Source of the DNA: Novosphingobium resinovorum
GTDB lineage: Bacteria; Pseudomonadota; Alphaproteobacteria; Sphingomonadales; Sphingomonadaceae
Assembly: GCF_001742225.1 (NCBI RefSeq)
Contig: NZ_CP017075.1
Coordinates: 1,550,001 to 1,614,000 of the forward strand
DNA length: 64,000 bases
Direction of reading: 5' to 3'
How positions within the stretch are numbered: the stretch's first letter is position 1; each line of letters opens with the position of its first letter. The notes under the pieces were generated by a model, which searched no databases, was not told the DNA's origin, and saw only the letters and a list, made by a program, of their open reading frames with translations. Position numbers and translations under genes: made by a program. Positions 46,764 through 56,255 of the stretch are shown piece after piece.

Positions 46764-48572
46764 TTACTCCGCCGACTTGGCGGGCGCAGCCTGCTTGACC
46801 GGCTCCACCACGCGCAAGTGCAGTTCGCGCAGCTGCTTGGGCTCGGCGTGGCTCGGCGCGTTCATGAGGAGGTCCTCGGCGCGCTGGTTCATCGGGAACA
46901 GCGTGATCTCGCGCAGGTTCTGCGCGCCGCACAGCAGCATCACGATGCGATCCACACCGGCGGCCATGCCGCCATGCGGCGGCGCGCCGTACTGGAACGC
47001 GCGGTAGAGGCCGCCAAAGCGATCCTCCACGTCCGCTTGCGTCAGGCCGGTCATCTCGAAGGCCTTGACCATCAGCTCGGGCGACTGGTTGCGGATCGAA
47101 CCCGAAGCGATCTCGAAGCCGTTGCAGACGAGGTCATACTGGTAGGCCTTGATCGTCAGCGGATCCTGGTTCTGCAACGCGTCCATCCCGCCCTGCGGCA
47201 TCGAGAACGGGTTGTGCGCGAAGTCGACCTTCTTGTTGTCCTCGTCCCATTCGTAGAACGGGAAATCGACGATCCAGCACAGCTCGAAGCGGTCCTTGTC
47301 GATCAGGCCCAGCTGCTCGCCAACGCGGGTGCGCGCGAGGCCCGCCAGCTTGGCGGCCTGCTCTTCCTTGCCCGCGGCGAAGAACACGCCGTCGTTCGGG
47401 CCAAGGCCGAGCGCGGCGATCAGCGCGGCGGTCTTTTCCTCGCCGTGGTTCTTGGCGATCGGACCGCCGGGGACGCCGTCCTTGATGTTGATGTAGCCGA
47501 GGCCCGAATAGCCCTCGCCGCGTGCCCAGACGTTCATGTCGTCGAAGAACTTGCGGCTGCCCGCGCCTGCGCCCGGAGCCGGGATCGCACGGATCGTGCC
47601 GCCATTGGCGACGATGCCCGCGAAAATGCCGAAGCCCGAGTCGACGAAGTGCTCCGTCACGTCCTTGATCAGCAGCGGGTTGCGCAAGTCCGGCTTGTCC
47701 GAACCGTAGTCCAGCATCGCCTGCGCGTGCGGGATGCGACGGAACTCACCGGCCGGGGTGACCGGCTTGTCGCCCGCGAACTCGGCGAAGGTGGCGCGCA
47801 GCACCGGCTCCATCGTTTCCCAGACTTCTTCCTGGGTGACGAAGCTCATTTCGAGGTCGAGCTGGTAGAATTCGCCCGGCAGACGGTCGGCGCGCGGGTC
47901 CTCGTCGCGGAAGCAGGGTGCGATCTGGAAGTAGCGGTCGAACCCCGCGACCATCAGCAGCTGCTTGTACTGCTGCGGTGCCTGCGGCAGCGCGTAAAAC
48001 TTTCCGGCGTGGATGCGGCTGGGCACCAGGAAGTCGCGTGCGCCTTCGGGGCTGGAAGCGGTCAGGATCGGCGTCGAATATTCGGTGAAACCGGTGTCTT
48101 CCATGCGGCGGCGCATGTCGCGGATGATCTGCGTGCGCTTGACGATGTTGGCGTGCAGCGTCTCACGGCGCAGGTCGAGGAAGCGGTACTTGAGGCGGAT
48201 GTCCTCCGGGTACTCCTGCTCGCCGGCGACCGGCATCGGCAGTTCCTCGGCCTTGCCCAGCACGGTGGCGACGCGGGCATAGACCTCGATCTCGCCGGTG
48301 GCGAGGTTGGGGTTCACGGTGCCTTCGGTGCGCGCCTTCACGGTGCCCTCGATCGTCACGACGCTTTCCGCGCGCAGCGAATCGAGTACGGCGAGCGCCG
48401 GGCTGTCGCTGTCGGTCACGACCTGGGTGATGCCGTAATGATCGCGCAGGTCGACGAACAGCACGCCGCCATGGTCACGCTTGCGATGGACCCAGCCCGA
48501 GAGGCGGACGGTCTGGCCGACCTCAGCCGCGCTCAGGGCGCCGCAGGTGTGGGAGCGGTAGGGATGGGTCAT
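46764..48572 (-). CDS. aspS: Aspartyl-tRNA synthetase
   Basis: 602 residues. Bacterial-type class II synthetase: an N-terminal OB-fold anticodon-binding domain ([23 protein letters not shown]), motif 2 in [11 protein letters not shown], the GAD insertion domain in the middle, and motif 3 [13 protein letters not shown] near the C-terminus. It charges tRNA-Asp. Its long length and GAD domain are as expected for bacterial AspRS. It is monocistronic in appearance, with repeats on both sides. Confidence 0.96.
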   Translation of the reverse strand: MTHPYRSHTCGALSAAEVGQTVRLSGWVHRKRDHGGVLFVDLRDHYGITQVVTDSDSPALAVLDSLRAESVVTIEGTVKARTEGTVNPNLATGEIEVYARVATVLGKAEELPMPVAGEQEYPEDIRLKYRFLDLRRETLHANIVKRTQIIRDMRRRMEDTGFTEYSTPILTASSPEGARDFLVPSRIHAGKFYALPQAPQQYKQLLMVAGFDRYFQIAPCFRDEDPRADRLPGEFYQLDLEMSFVTQEEVWETMEPVLRATFAEFAGDKPVTPAGEFRRIPHAQAMLDYGSDKPDLRNPLLIKDVTEHFVDSGFGIFAGIVANGGTIRAIPAPGAGAGSRKFFDDMNVWARGEGYSGLGYINIKDGVPGGPIAKNHGEEKTAALIAALGLGPNDGVFFAAGKEEQAAKLAGLARTRVGEQLGLIDKDRFELCWIVDFPFYEWDEDNKKVDFAHNPFSMPQGGMDALQNQDPLTIKAYQYDLVCNGFEIASGSIRNQSPELMVKAFEMTGLTQADVEDRFGGLYRAFQYGAPPHGGMAAGVDRIVMLLCGAQNLREITLFPMNQRAEDLLMNAPSHAEPKQLRELHLRVVEPVKQAAPAKSAE

Positions 48573-48659
48573 GACGGGCTCTTTTGGTCGAATGGAATAG
48601 TTGCGGCCCCACTAAAGGAGTGCCGCAGCGATTGCCAGATGGGGATTCGCGTAAAATCC

Positions 48660-48773
48660 CCGTCATCCCGGCGCAGGCCGGGAACGCTTGCGGTCTTCAG
48701 GCATTGGCCGGGAGCCTCGATGCAAGGTGGGCTGTTCATCGCCAGCGGTGCCGGCCTGCGCCGGGATGACGGC
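48660..48773. repeat. Dispersed inverted repeat (GTCATCCCGGCGCAGGCCGG type)
   Basis: GTCATCCCGGCGCAGGCCGG near 48,661-48,681 is mirrored at 48,752-48,772 as CCGGCCTGCGCCGGGATGAC. The 270-base gap between aspS and the next gene is largely this element; no gene is seen in it. The same arms are typical of repeats present in many copies in sphingomonad chromosomes. Confidence 0.7.
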
Positions 48774-48842
48774 GGTAACTCCAAATAAACCATTTGGCGA
48801 TTATGCTCCCGCGCACGGGTCGCCACACCAAAAAACCGGGAA

Positions 48843-49178
48843 ATGCAGATGTTTGCTGACGGCAAGCTGGACGAAACCATCTTCCACCCGACCGACGAAG
48901 AGAAAGCGGCGCAGTACCAGGAATGGGCCGACGCACCGGTTTCCGCGCCTGCGAGCGCTTCGGTCGAGGCCGAATTTCCGGCCATGCTCGACTTGCGCGA
49001 ACTCGCCGATCCGGAAGCGGACCCGGGATATGAACCCGAGGGCCTGTACCTTCCCCTCCCCTATGGTCACACCACCGGATCGCAGTTGCGCCGCCGCTTC
49101 GTGACGGCCGAGAGCATCGCCGAACTGGCCGACGTCAAAAAGCCCAGCCTGTGGCAGCGGCTCCTCGGTCGGAAATAA
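48843..49178 (+). CDS. Hypothetical protein
   Basis: 111 residues (MQMFADGKLDETIF; a start two codons later is also possible). Acidic, with a disordered-looking Ala/Ser/Pro middle, a central DPGYEPEGLYLPLPYGHTTG motif and a basic C-terminus (KKPSLWQRLLGRK). I know no domain. It lies 66 bases before rnd in the same direction and may be co-transcribed with it. Confidence 0.65.
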   Translation: MQMFADGKLDETIFHPTDEEKAAQYQEWADAPVSAPASASVEAEFPAMLDLRELADPEADPGYEPEGLYLPLPYGHTTGSQLRRRFVTAESIAELADVKKPSLWQRLLGRK

Positions 49179-49243
49179 ACTGCGACAAAACGGTAACACG
49201 GGGCGTTGATCCCCCGCGCGGTTAGGCGTAACGCCCTCGTTCA

Positions 49244-50437
49244 ATGAAAATTCACCCGCTGATAACGAAAACCGAAGATCTTGCCGCCCTGTGCGAGCGT
49301 CTCGCGAAGTCCGATTTCGTGAGCGTCGACACGGAGTTCATGCGCGAGAACACCTATTGGCCCGAACTCTGCCTCGTGCAGATCGCCAATACCGAGGAAG
49401 CTGCCGCGATCGACCCGCTGGCGGACGGCCTCGACATGACTCCGCTGCTGGATCTGCTGACGCAGAACGAGGACGTCCTCAAGGTCTTCCACGCGGGCGG
49501 TCAGGACGTGGAGATCATCTTCAACTTCACCGGCCGCACCCCGCACCCGATCTTCGACACCCAGATCGCGATGATGGCGATCAGCCAGTCCGAGCAGATC
49601 GGCTATTCCAACCTCGTCGAATCGTGGCAGGGCCTGACGATCGACAAGGGCGCCCGCTTCACAGACTGGTCGCGCCGCCCGCTAACCGACCGCCAGATCG
49701 AATACGCGATCGGCGACGTCACGCATCTTTCCAAGATCTTCCCCAAAATCCTCAAGCGCCTGATCAAGACCGGGCGCGGTGCCTGGCTGGACCAGGAGAT
49801 GGAAAAGCTGGCCGATCCGGAAAACTACCGGAACGACCCCAAGGAAGCCTGGCACCGGATCAAGGCGCCGGGCCGCAACCCGCAAGTGCTTGGCCGCCTG
49901 CGCGCGATCGCCGAATGGCGAGAACTGGAAGCGCAGGGCAAGAACATCCCGCGCGGCCGCATCGCCCGTGACGAGACGCTGGCCGACATCGCCAGTCACC
50001 CGCCCAAGAGCCAGGCCGACCTCGCCAAAGTGCGCGGCCTCTCGCAAGGCTGGAAGGACAATGAAATCGGCCGCCGCCTGATGACCGCCATCGCCAAGGC
50101 GGAGCCGCTGACCGACGACGAGATGCCCGCCCGCGCCCCGCGCGGCGCGCCGCTCGGCAAGGAAGGCTCGCTGGTCGCCGACCTGCTCAAGCTGCTGCTC
50201 AAGATCCGTGCCCGTGAAATCGATGCCGCGGCCCGCCTGCTGGCGCGCAGCGACGAACTGGAACTGCTCGCGGCGGGCGTTCGCAAGAACCTCAGCCTGC
50301 TGCAGGGCTGGCGCTACGACGTGTTCGGCCGCGATGCGCTCGATCTCGTCGAGGGCAAGCTCGCCTTCGCGGTGGAGAACGGCAAGCTCAAGATGACGCG
50401 CGTGGAAGACGTCGTCGACGATACGGTGGCCGAATAA
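49244..50437 (+). CDS. rnd: Ribonuclease D
   Basis: 397 residues. The DEDDy exonuclease domain has Exo I VSVDTEFMRE, Exo II FHAGGQDVE and Exo III YAIGDVTHL with Tyr in the final motif. It is followed by an HRDC domain (residues about 210-290, with WHRIKAPGRNPQVLGRL) and a second C-terminal helical domain. It trims 3' ends of tRNA precursors and other RNAs. The start is ATG 49,244 (MKIHPLITK). Confidence 0.93.
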   Translation: MKIHPLITKTEDLAALCERLAKSDFVSVDTEFMRENTYWPELCLVQIANTEEAAAIDPLADGLDMTPLLDLLTQNEDVLKVFHAGGQDVEIIFNFTGRTPHPIFDTQIAMMAISQSEQIGYSNLVESWQGLTIDKGARFTDWSRRPLTDRQIEYAIGDVTHLSKIFPKILKRLIKTGRGAWLDQEMEKLADPENYRNDPKEAWHRIKAPGRNPQVLGRLRAIAEWRELEAQGKNIPRGRIARDETLADIASHPPKSQADLAKVRGLSQGWKDNEIGRRLMTAIAKAEPLTDDEMPARAPRGAPLGKEGSLVADLLKLLLKIRAREIDAAARLLARSDELELLAAGVRKNLSLLQGWRYDVFGRDALDLVEGKLAFAVENGKLKMTRVEDVVDDTVAE

Positions 50438-50479
50438 GCCCACCCCGCTGCGACTAGGTCCTCCGGACCAAGTCTCGCT

Positions 50480-50542
50480 CCCCTCCCGCTTGCGGGAGGG
50501 GCAACGCTGCGATTTTTCCGCCCCTCCCGCTTGCGGGAGGGG
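50480..50542. repeat. Two identical 22-bp hairpins between rnd and oxyR
   Basis: CCCCTCCCGCTTGCGGGAGGGG occurs at 50,480-50,501 and again at 50,521-50,542, 41 bp apart. Each is a perfect 9-bp stem with a CTTG-type loop. They lie in the gap after rnd and may terminate it; similar elements are common in sphingomonad intergenic regions. Confidence 0.75.
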
Positions 50543-50624
50543 CCGGGGGTGGGCTCCCTTCCTCCTTCTTCCGCATTGCACAACGCCGCTTGGCGAACCG
50601 CTCCCACCGTGCAATAGCCACCAC

Positions 50625-51521
50625 ATGACCGTCTACCAACCGACGCTCAAGCAGCTCCAGTATCTCGTCTCGCTCCACGAGCACGGCCATTTCGGCCGTG
50701 CCGCCGATGCCTGCTTCGTGTCGCAATCGACACTGTCGGCGGGTCTGCGCGATCTGGAAACGCTGCTTGGCGTAGTCCTCGTGGAGCGCACCAAGCGCGC
50801 CGTCCGCTTCACGCCGCTGGGCAATGCCGTGGTCGAGAAGGCCCACCGCATCCTGCGCGAGACGGAGGAACTGTCCGAACTCGTCCAGTCCAGCGGCAAG
50901 CCGCTCTCGGGCGAAGTGCGCATGAGCGTGATCCCGACGATCGCGCCGTTCCTGCTGCCCCGGATGCTGCCACGCCTGCGCCGCGAACGCCCGAATCTCA
51001 AGCTCTTCCTGCGCGAGGAACCGAGCCAGGCGGCGATGGAATCGCTCCACCATGGCCGCGCCGACTGCGTGCTGCTCGCCCTGCCCTATGCGACCGGCGA
51101 GGTGGAGAAGGAGACGATCGAACTCGACGCCTTCTTCGTCGCCTTCCCCCGCGACGATCCGCGCGATCCGCCCGCCGAAGTCAGCCCCGACGTGATCGAC
51201 GAGAACCGCCTGCTCCTGCTCGAGGACGGGCACTGCCTCAAGGACCATGCCCTCGCCGCCTGCAACCGGCCCGAACTGCGGGCCAGCGCGACGATGATCG
51301 GCACCTCGCTGCATACGCTGGTGCAAATGGTCGACAACGGGCTGGGCCTGACGATGCTGCCGGAAATGGCGCTCGACGCAGGGATTCTCAATGGAACCAA
51401 CGTCGTCGCCCGGCCGCTGATCTCGCCCAACGCGAATCGCGAGATCACGCTGGTGTGGCGCAAGAATTCCCCGCGTGCAGAGGAATTCCGGATGCTGGCG
51501 GACGAGTTGCGGGCTGGTTGA
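50625..51521 (+). CDS. oxyR: OxyR-type hydrogen peroxide regulator
   Basis: 298 residues from ATG 50,625 (MTVYQPTLKQLQYLVSL); the longer frame upstream covers the repeat region. LysR-type HTH at residues 20-45 (HFGRAADACFVSQSTLSAGL), then an effector domain. The two redox cysteines of OxyR are in the segment HCLKDHALAAC (C-x8-C, about residues 204 and 213), the same spacing as E. coli C199/C208. Peroxide would form the disulfide and switch target transcription. No catalase gene is next to it. Confidence 0.9.
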   Translation: MTVYQPTLKQLQYLVSLHEHGHFGRAADACFVSQSTLSAGLRDLETLLGVVLVERTKRAVRFTPLGNAVVEKAHRILRETEELSELVQSSGKPLSGEVRMSVIPTIAPFLLPRMLPRLRRERPNLKLFLREEPSQAAMESLHHGRADCVLLALPYATGEVEKETIELDAFFVAFPRDDPRDPPAEVSPDVIDENRLLLLEDGHCLKDHALAACNRPELRASATMIGTSLHTLVQMVDNGLGLTMLPEMALDAGILNGTNVVARPLISPNANREITLVWRKNSPRAEEFRMLADELRAG

Positions 51522-51540
51522 CCTGGCTTTGTAGCCTGAG

Positions 51541-51619
51541 GGGGCTTCGACAAGCTCAGCCTGAGCGGTATTGAGAGCCAGTCCTTGAACCCCGCTCAGG
51601 CTGAGCTTGTCGAAGCCCC
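51541..51619. repeat. Perfect 28-bp inverted repeat
   Basis: Arms 51,541-51,568 and 51,592-51,619 are exact reverse complements (starting GGGGCTTCGACAAGCTCAGC), with a 23-base loop. The element lies between the convergent oxyR and MFS genes and can terminate both. This GGGGCTTCGACAAGCTCAG arm is a familiar sphingomonad dispersed repeat. Confidence 0.85.
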
Positions 51620-51625
51620 GGCGTC

Positions 51626-52789
51626 CTAGCGCCGCCGCAGCACCTGCAGCGCCACGCCGAGCACCGAAATGCCGATCCCGAGCGCCGAGACCCCGCTCCA
51701 GCCCCACTCGTGCCATGCCGCCGTCGCCGCGCCCGAACTGGCCGCCCCGGCCAGAAACATCATCGCCATGTAGACGGTGTTGATGCGTGAGCGCGCCTCA
51801 GGCCGCAGCGCGTAGATGATGCTCTGGTTGGAGATCTGGCTGAGCTGCACCGCCACGTCGAGCACAAGCACGCCCACGATCAGCCCGGCGATCGAATGCC
51901 AGAAACCGAAGATCAGCCACGCCGCCAGCGTCATCACCGTGCCCAGCACGATGGCGGGATGCGGACCGCGACGGTCGGCGAGTCGTCCTGCGACCGGTGC
52001 TGCGAGCACGCCCGCGGCACCGACGATACCGAACAGTCCCGCAGCTTCCGGCCCAAGGTCGAAGTGCTCCTGCAGGCGCAGGGCAAGAATGGTCCAGAAC
52101 ACGCTGAAGACGCCGAACTGGCAGCACTGGGTATAAGTCGCCAGCCGCAGCGCGGGAAATTCGCGCCACAGACTCCAGAGCGAGCGCAGCAGGCCGACAT
52201 AGCCGAGTCCGGTGTCTTGCGGACGACTGCGCGGAAGCTGGAACGCCATGAGCAGTGCGGTCAAAAGCGCCAGTGGAACCGCGAGCCAGAACATCTCCCG
52301 CCACCCGAGCGTTCCGGCAACGAAGCCCGCCAGCGTACGGCTGAGCAGGATACCGCACAGGAGACCGGCCATCACCGTGCCGACGATTGCGCCACGCTTC
52401 TCGTCAGGGGCGAGATTCGCCGCGAACGGCACGATCTGCTGCGCAACCGAAGCGAGCAGCCCGACCAGCAGCGATGCGGCCAGCACCAGCCCGGCACTCG
52501 GCGCGACGGCGACGAGTGCCAGCGCGGCGGTCAGCGCCAGGCATTGCAGCACGATCAGCCTCCGCCGCTCCACCAGATCGCCAAGCGGCACCAACACGAC
52601 GAGGCCGAAGGCGTAACCGAGCTGCGTCGCGGTCGGCACGTAAGTCGCCGCCGCACCCGCAAGGTCGCGCTCCATCAGCCCGATCATCGGCTGGTTGTAG
52701 TAGATGTTGGCGACGGTCAGCCCGGCAGCGACGGCCAGCGAGAAGACGACCGGGCGACTGGGGCCGCCGACGGCACTGGACGCCGACAT
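51626..52789 (-). CDS. MFS efflux transporter
   Basis: 387 residues with twelve predicted membrane helices. The loop between helices 2 and 3 carries the MFS motif A variant GDLVERRRLIV, and a second half-copy DRRGPHPAIVLG appears after helix 8. Overall similarity is to drug-efflux proteins of the YnfM/arabinose-efflux type. The substrate cannot be told. It is convergent with oxyR across the inverted repeat. Upstream (52,790-52,923) nothing else is seen. Confidence 0.85.
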   Translation of the reverse strand: MSASSAVGGPSRPVVFSLAVAAGLTVANIYYNQPMIGLMERDLAGAAATYVPTATQLGYAFGLVVLVPLGDLVERRRLIVLQCLALTAALALVAVAPSAGLVLAASLLVGLLASVAQQIVPFAANLAPDEKRGAIVGTVMAGLLCGILLSRTLAGFVAGTLGWREMFWLAVPLALLTALLMAFQLPRSRPQDTGLGYVGLLRSLWSLWREFPALRLATYTQCCQFGVFSVFWTILALRLQEHFDLGPEAAGLFGIVGAAGVLAAPVAGRLADRRGPHPAIVLGTVMTLAAWLIFGFWHSIAGLIVGVLVLDVAVQLSQISNQSIIYALRPEARSRINTVYMAMMFLAGAASSGAATAAWHEWGWSGVSALGIGISVLGVALQVLRRR

Positions 52790-52923
52790 GGTGCTGGACG
52801 CGACGGTAATGGTGAAATCCTTCGTGCTGTAGCCCCCGCTCCAAGCGCAAATGGCCCTCGAGCCGCGTCAGACCAAGTGCGGGGAACGCAAGTCCGCTTG
52901 CCCGCACCGCAAACGCAAGGGGT

Positions 52924-53517
52924 TCAGTCCATGTGCTTGAGGCCGACCCGCAGGTAGTCCCAGCCCGTCACCACCGTCAGTGCGGCGGCCGCCCACAGCG
53001 TCGTCAGGCCCACGGTATGCGGCACGTTGATTACCAGCGCGCCGAGGTCGAGATTCCACCACGGCATCGCCACGCCAAGGATCAGCGCCCCCAGGCAGAT
53101 CAGCTGGAACGTCGTCTTCCACTTCGCAAGGCGACTGACCGGCACCGAAACCTGCAGCCCCCCAAGAAACTCACGCAGGCCCGACACGGCGATCTCACGC
53201 ACGAGGATGACGAGGCCCGCGATCACGTGCATGTCGCCCACGAAAGGCCCACGCAGGATGCCTTGCGCGGTCAGCACCAGAATCACCGTCGCCACCATGA
53301 TCTTGTCGGCGATAGGGTCGAGGAATACGCCCAGCTTCGACACCGTCCCGCTCGAACGAGCAAGATAGCCGTCGAAATAGTCGGTGAGTCCCATCAGGCA
53401 GTAAAGCCCGAAAGCCAGTCCGTACCCGAATTCCCATCTGGGCCACCAGAGCAGGAAGGCCAGCAACGGAAGGGCGACGATGCGTGAAAGCGTCAGGATG
53501 TTCGGCAGAGTCAGCAT
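52924..53517 (-). CDS. pgsA: CDP-diacylglycerol-glycerol-3-phosphate phosphatidyltransferase
   Basis: 197 residues from ATG 53,517 (MLTLPNILTLSRI, the standard opening). CDP-alcohol signature D-G-x2-A-R-x8-G-x3-D-x3-D is complete in DYFDGYLARSSGTV with KLGVFLDPIADK. About five membrane helices. It makes phosphatidylglycerol phosphate, the committed step to PG and cardiolipin. It is divergent from the MFS (LplT-like) gene at 53,640, both acting in phospholipid metabolism. Confidence 0.94.
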   Translation of the reverse strand: MLTLPNILTLSRIVALPLLAFLLWWPRWEFGYGLAFGLYCLMGLTDYFDGYLARSSGTVSKLGVFLDPIADKIMVATVILVLTAQGILRGPFVGDMHVIAGLVILVREIAVSGLREFLGGLQVSVPVSRLAKWKTTFQLICLGALILGVAMPWWNLDLGALVINVPHTVGLTTLWAAAALTVVTGWDYLRVGLKHMD

Positions 53518-53639
53518 GATGGGAATGCCATAGCCCGCAATCGCTACGGGAATAAAGTGGTGAACAGGGCTTGTGCCCCCGCCCCATGCCATTAAGTGTC
53601 CCGACGACCAATGAGCAAGGCCGGCGGCATACTTAGATC

Positions 53640-54953
53640 ATGACCACGACGACCCAACTCATCCGGGCGCGACGTTTTCTCCCCCTTTTCGTCACCCAGC
53701 TTCTGGGCGCGTTCAACGACAACCTGTTCAAGAACGCGATGGTGCTCTTCGTCGTCTACGAGGTGTACCACTCGGAAGGCCAGGAGGCGCGGTTCAGCGC
53801 GATGGCCTCGGCGATCTTCATCATCCCCTTCTTCCTGCTCTCGGCGCTGGCCGGACAGCTGGCCGACATGCGCGACAAGGCGAAGCTGATTCGCATCATC
53901 AAGGCCTGCGAGATCGGCATCATGCTGGTCGGCGGCGCGGGCCTTGCCCTTGCGTGGCAGGGGCAGGCGCTCGACGCCGTGGCCATCCCGCTGATGCTGC
54001 TGGCGCTGTTCGCGATGGGCGTTCACTCGACCTTCTTCGGACCGATCAAGTACGCGATCCTGCCGCAGCACCTGAAGGACGGCGAAGTCCTCTCCGGCAC
54101 CGGGCTGGTCGAAGCAGGTACGTACATCGCCGTACTCGCCGGCACGATCGTCGCAGGCTGGATCAGCGTCGACGCCGCCGCGATCGGCGTGATCGTCGTC
54201 GCCGTCATCGGCTGGTTCGCCGGACGACAGGTCCCCTCCGCCCCGCCGCTGGGCAAAATCGAGCCGCTCGACTACCACGTCATCCGCGCTTCCGTGCGCC
54301 TCGTGCGCACCACGATGCAGGACCGCCGCGTGTTCCTTGCCATCTGCGCGATCAGCTTCTTCTGGGCGATCGGCACCGTGCTGTTCGTGCAGTTCCCGCC
54401 GCTCGCCAAGAACATGCTGATGGCCAGCAAGGAAGTGGCCAGCCTGTTCCTCGTGATCTTCTCGGTCGGCGTCGCAATCGGGTCGATGGCGATCAATGCG
54501 CTGCTCAAGGGCACCGTTTCCGCGCGCTGGTCGCCGATCTCGGTGATCGGCATGGGCGTGTTCCTCGTCGCCTTCCAGCAGGTCTGCCGCATCTGGCCGC
54601 CGCATAGCGGAACGGGAACGCTGATGGACGTGGGCATCTTCGTCGTGCAGCCGCTGGCGATCCCGCTGATGCTGACCTTGCTGGGCATCGCCATCTGCGG
54701 CGGTATGTTCGTGGTGCCGCTTTACGCCTTCCTCACCACCTTCGTGCCCAAGTCGCAGACCGCGCGCACGATTGCCGCAAACAACATCGTCAATTCGGGC
54801 GCGATGGTCGTCGGTTCGCTGGCGACCGGTGTAATGACGCTGATGGGCGTTGCGGTGGCGCAGCAGCTTCTGGTCGTCTCGCTGTGCTGCGTCGCCTCGG
54901 CCTGGCTGGGATACCTGCTGTTCCGCGCCGAGAAGTGCCCCAGCGTGGGTTGA
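53640..54953 (+). CDS. LplT-like MFS lysophospholipid transporter
   Basis: 437 residues, twelve membrane helices. The opening RRFLPLFVTQLLGAFNDNLFKNAMV is the hallmark of LplT/acyl-ACP-synthetase-linked MFS carriers that flip lysophospholipids inward. Motif A-like AGQLADMRDKAKLIR and the FFGPIKYAILPQHL segment are also typical. The fused acyltransferase/synthetase domains seen in some family members are absent. It is divergent from pgsA with a 122-base gap. Confidence 0.88.
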   Translation: MTTTTQLIRARRFLPLFVTQLLGAFNDNLFKNAMVLFVVYEVYHSEGQEARFSAMASAIFIIPFFLLSALAGQLADMRDKAKLIRIIKACEIGIMLVGGAGLALAWQGQALDAVAIPLMLLALFAMGVHSTFFGPIKYAILPQHLKDGEVLSGTGLVEAGTYIAVLAGTIVAGWISVDAAAIGVIVVAVIGWFAGRQVPSAPPLGKIEPLDYHVIRASVRLVRTTMQDRRVFLAICAISFFWAIGTVLFVQFPPLAKNMLMASKEVASLFLVIFSVGVAIGSMAINALLKGTVSARWSPISVIGMGVFLVAFQQVCRIWPPHSGTGTLMDVGIFVVQPLAIPLMLTLLGIAICGGMFVVPLYAFLTTFVPKSQTARTIAANNIVNSGAMVVGSLATGVMTLMGVAVAQQLLVVSLCCVASAWLGYLLFRAEKCPSVG

Positions 54954-54966
54954 GGCGCACATTTTT

Positions 54967-55043
54967 CGTAATTGCGAGCGTAGCGAAGCAATCCAGGGCA
55001 GTGTCCAGCCGCTCTGGATTGCTTCGCTACGCTCGCAATTACG
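54967..55043. repeat. Perfect 30-bp inverted repeat
   Basis: Arms 54,967-54,996 and 55,014-55,043 are exact reverse complements (beginning CGTAATTGCGAGCGTAGCGA) with a 17-base loop. It lies just past the LplT-like gene and before the convergent small gene at 55,073, and likely terminates transcription both ways. Confidence 0.85.
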
Positions 55044-55072
55044 CTACAGGTAAATGGCGACGTCTCGCCGTA

Positions 55073-55291
55073 TCAGGCGATGAACAGGGTGATCGCCACG
55101 AAACTCGCGCAGTAGGCGGTCAGAAACCCCCGCCAGTCGCCGCCGCTGAGGCGCCATTTGCGCGCGGCCTCCACATCTTCGTCTTCCTCCTCAAGCGATT
55201 CGGTGAAGACGTGGGGCGGCAGTGAGCGGCGGAACCAGTGCCCGGCCGACTCCTGCGTGAGGACGAGTGCGCGACGTGTCATGCTTCGCAT
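55073..55291 (-). CDS. Small single-helix membrane protein
   Basis: 72 residues. A basic N-terminus (RSMTRRALVLTQESAGHWFRR), an acidic middle (ESLEEEDEDVEAARKW) and a C-terminal hydrophobic helix (FLTAYCASFVAITLFIA). A C-tail-anchored layout. There is no known function. The gene is convergent with the MFS gene across the inverted repeat. Confidence 0.6.
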   Translation of the reverse strand: MRSMTRRALVLTQESAGHWFRRSLPPHVFTESLEEEDEDVEAARKWRLSGGDWRGFLTAYCASFVAITLFIA

Positions 55292-55389
55292 AAGTCACGC
55301 ATTAACGATTTGTTTACCATTGCGCAAAGCGCTTGGCGAACCCTTCCCGAAACGGGACGATTCGTTCTTGCAAGCATCGGAAACCCAAA

Positions 55390-55417
55390 GAAAAAGGGCC
55401 GCCCTAAGGCAGCCCTC
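55390..55417 (-). terminator. Terminator of csbD-like gene
   Basis: On the minus strand AGGGCTGCC and GGGCGGCCCT form a stem with a short TTA loop followed by TTTTTCTTT. A classical intrinsic terminator 30 bases after the csbD-like stop. The gap 55,292-55,446 shows no other gene. Confidence 0.8.
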
Positions 55418-55446
55418 TCGCTGGTTTCCGTCAGGAAGAGGTTAGG

Positions 55447-55629
55447 TCAGACCCGGTCGCCGAGCGCGCCCTTGACCTTGCCGATGCCCTGCTGAAGCTC
55501 GCCCTTCTTTTCCTGGGCCTTGCCTTCTGCCTGCTGGGCCGGGTCGTTGCGCGCCTTGCCTGCGGCCTGCTTGACGTTACCGGCAATCTCGTTGCCCAGG
55601 CCCTTCACGGTGTCCTTGAGTTCACCCAC
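55447..55629 (-). CDS. CsbD family stress protein
   Basis: 60 residues. MGELKDTVKGLGNEIAGNVK followed by QAAGKARNDPAQQAEGKAQEKKGELQQ is the full CsbD repeat pattern (two G-x-x-x-Q-x-x-G-x-x-x units). These small hydrophilic proteins are induced by general stress in many bacteria; the molecular role is unknown. An alphaproteobacterial general-stress promoter might lie in 55,630-55,749 but I could not fix one. Confidence 0.9.
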   Translation of the reverse strand: MGELKDTVKGLGNEIAGNVKQAAGKARNDPAQQAEGKAQEKKGELQQGIGKVKGALGDRV

Positions 55630-55749
55630 GGCGGTATCTCCTTAGCTCGGCGGCGAAACATCTCGCTGCCGTCACGTGAAGAGAACACGCTGCTCCGCCG
55701 CTAAGTTTCGTACGCCTGCGCCGAGGCGTGCCTTAGCGGCGATATGTCG

Positions 55750-56157
55750 TCACTCCCCTGCCAGCCCCAGCACATAGTCCCACTCCTGCGGCGTCACCAC
55801 ACCCACCGACAGGCGCGAGAACTTCACCAGTTCCATCTCCGCCAGCTTGGGATCGCCCTTCACTTGCGCGAGTGTCACCGGCCGCTTCAGCTTGCGCACC
55901 GGCTTCACCTTGACCGCCGCCCACTTGCCCTCGGAATCGCTGGGATCGGTGATCCCGGCCTTGCTCACCGTAGCGATGCCGACGATCTCCTTGCCGATGT
56001 TGGAGTGGTAGAAGAACACCTCGTCTCCCACTTCCATGGCGCGCAGGTTGTTGGCGGCGCGGTGGTTGCGCACGCCGTCCCATGTGCCCTCGCCTTCCTT
56101 CACAAGATCGTTCCAGCCGTAAGCATCGGGTTCAGACTTCATCAGCCAGTATGCCAT
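55750..56157 (-). CDS. EVE-domain protein
   Basis: 135 residues from ATG 56,157 (MAYWLMKSEPDAYGW, the typical opening); the upstream five residues are not part of the domain. RNHRAANNLRAMEVGDEVFFYHS and GIATVSKAGITDPSD are hallmarks of the EVE (PUA-like) fold, which binds modified bases such as 5-methylcytosine derivatives. It is divergent from the 2OG-oxygenase gene. Function in the cell is unknown. Confidence 0.92.
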   Translation of the reverse strand: MAYWLMKSEPDAYGWNDLVKEGEGTWDGVRNHRAANNLRAMEVGDEVFFYHSNIGKEIVGIATVSKAGITDPSDSEGKWAAVKVKPVRKLKRPVTLAQVKGDPKLAEMELVKFSRLSVGVVTPQEWDYVLGLAGE

Positions 56158-56255
56158 GCCCGCACCTTCCATCGTAAATTTCCGGCCCGAATTAGACTGT
56201 GACGGCCGGGGCGCCTAAAGGGGCGGCATACCGACTCGTTACGGATTGCACTACC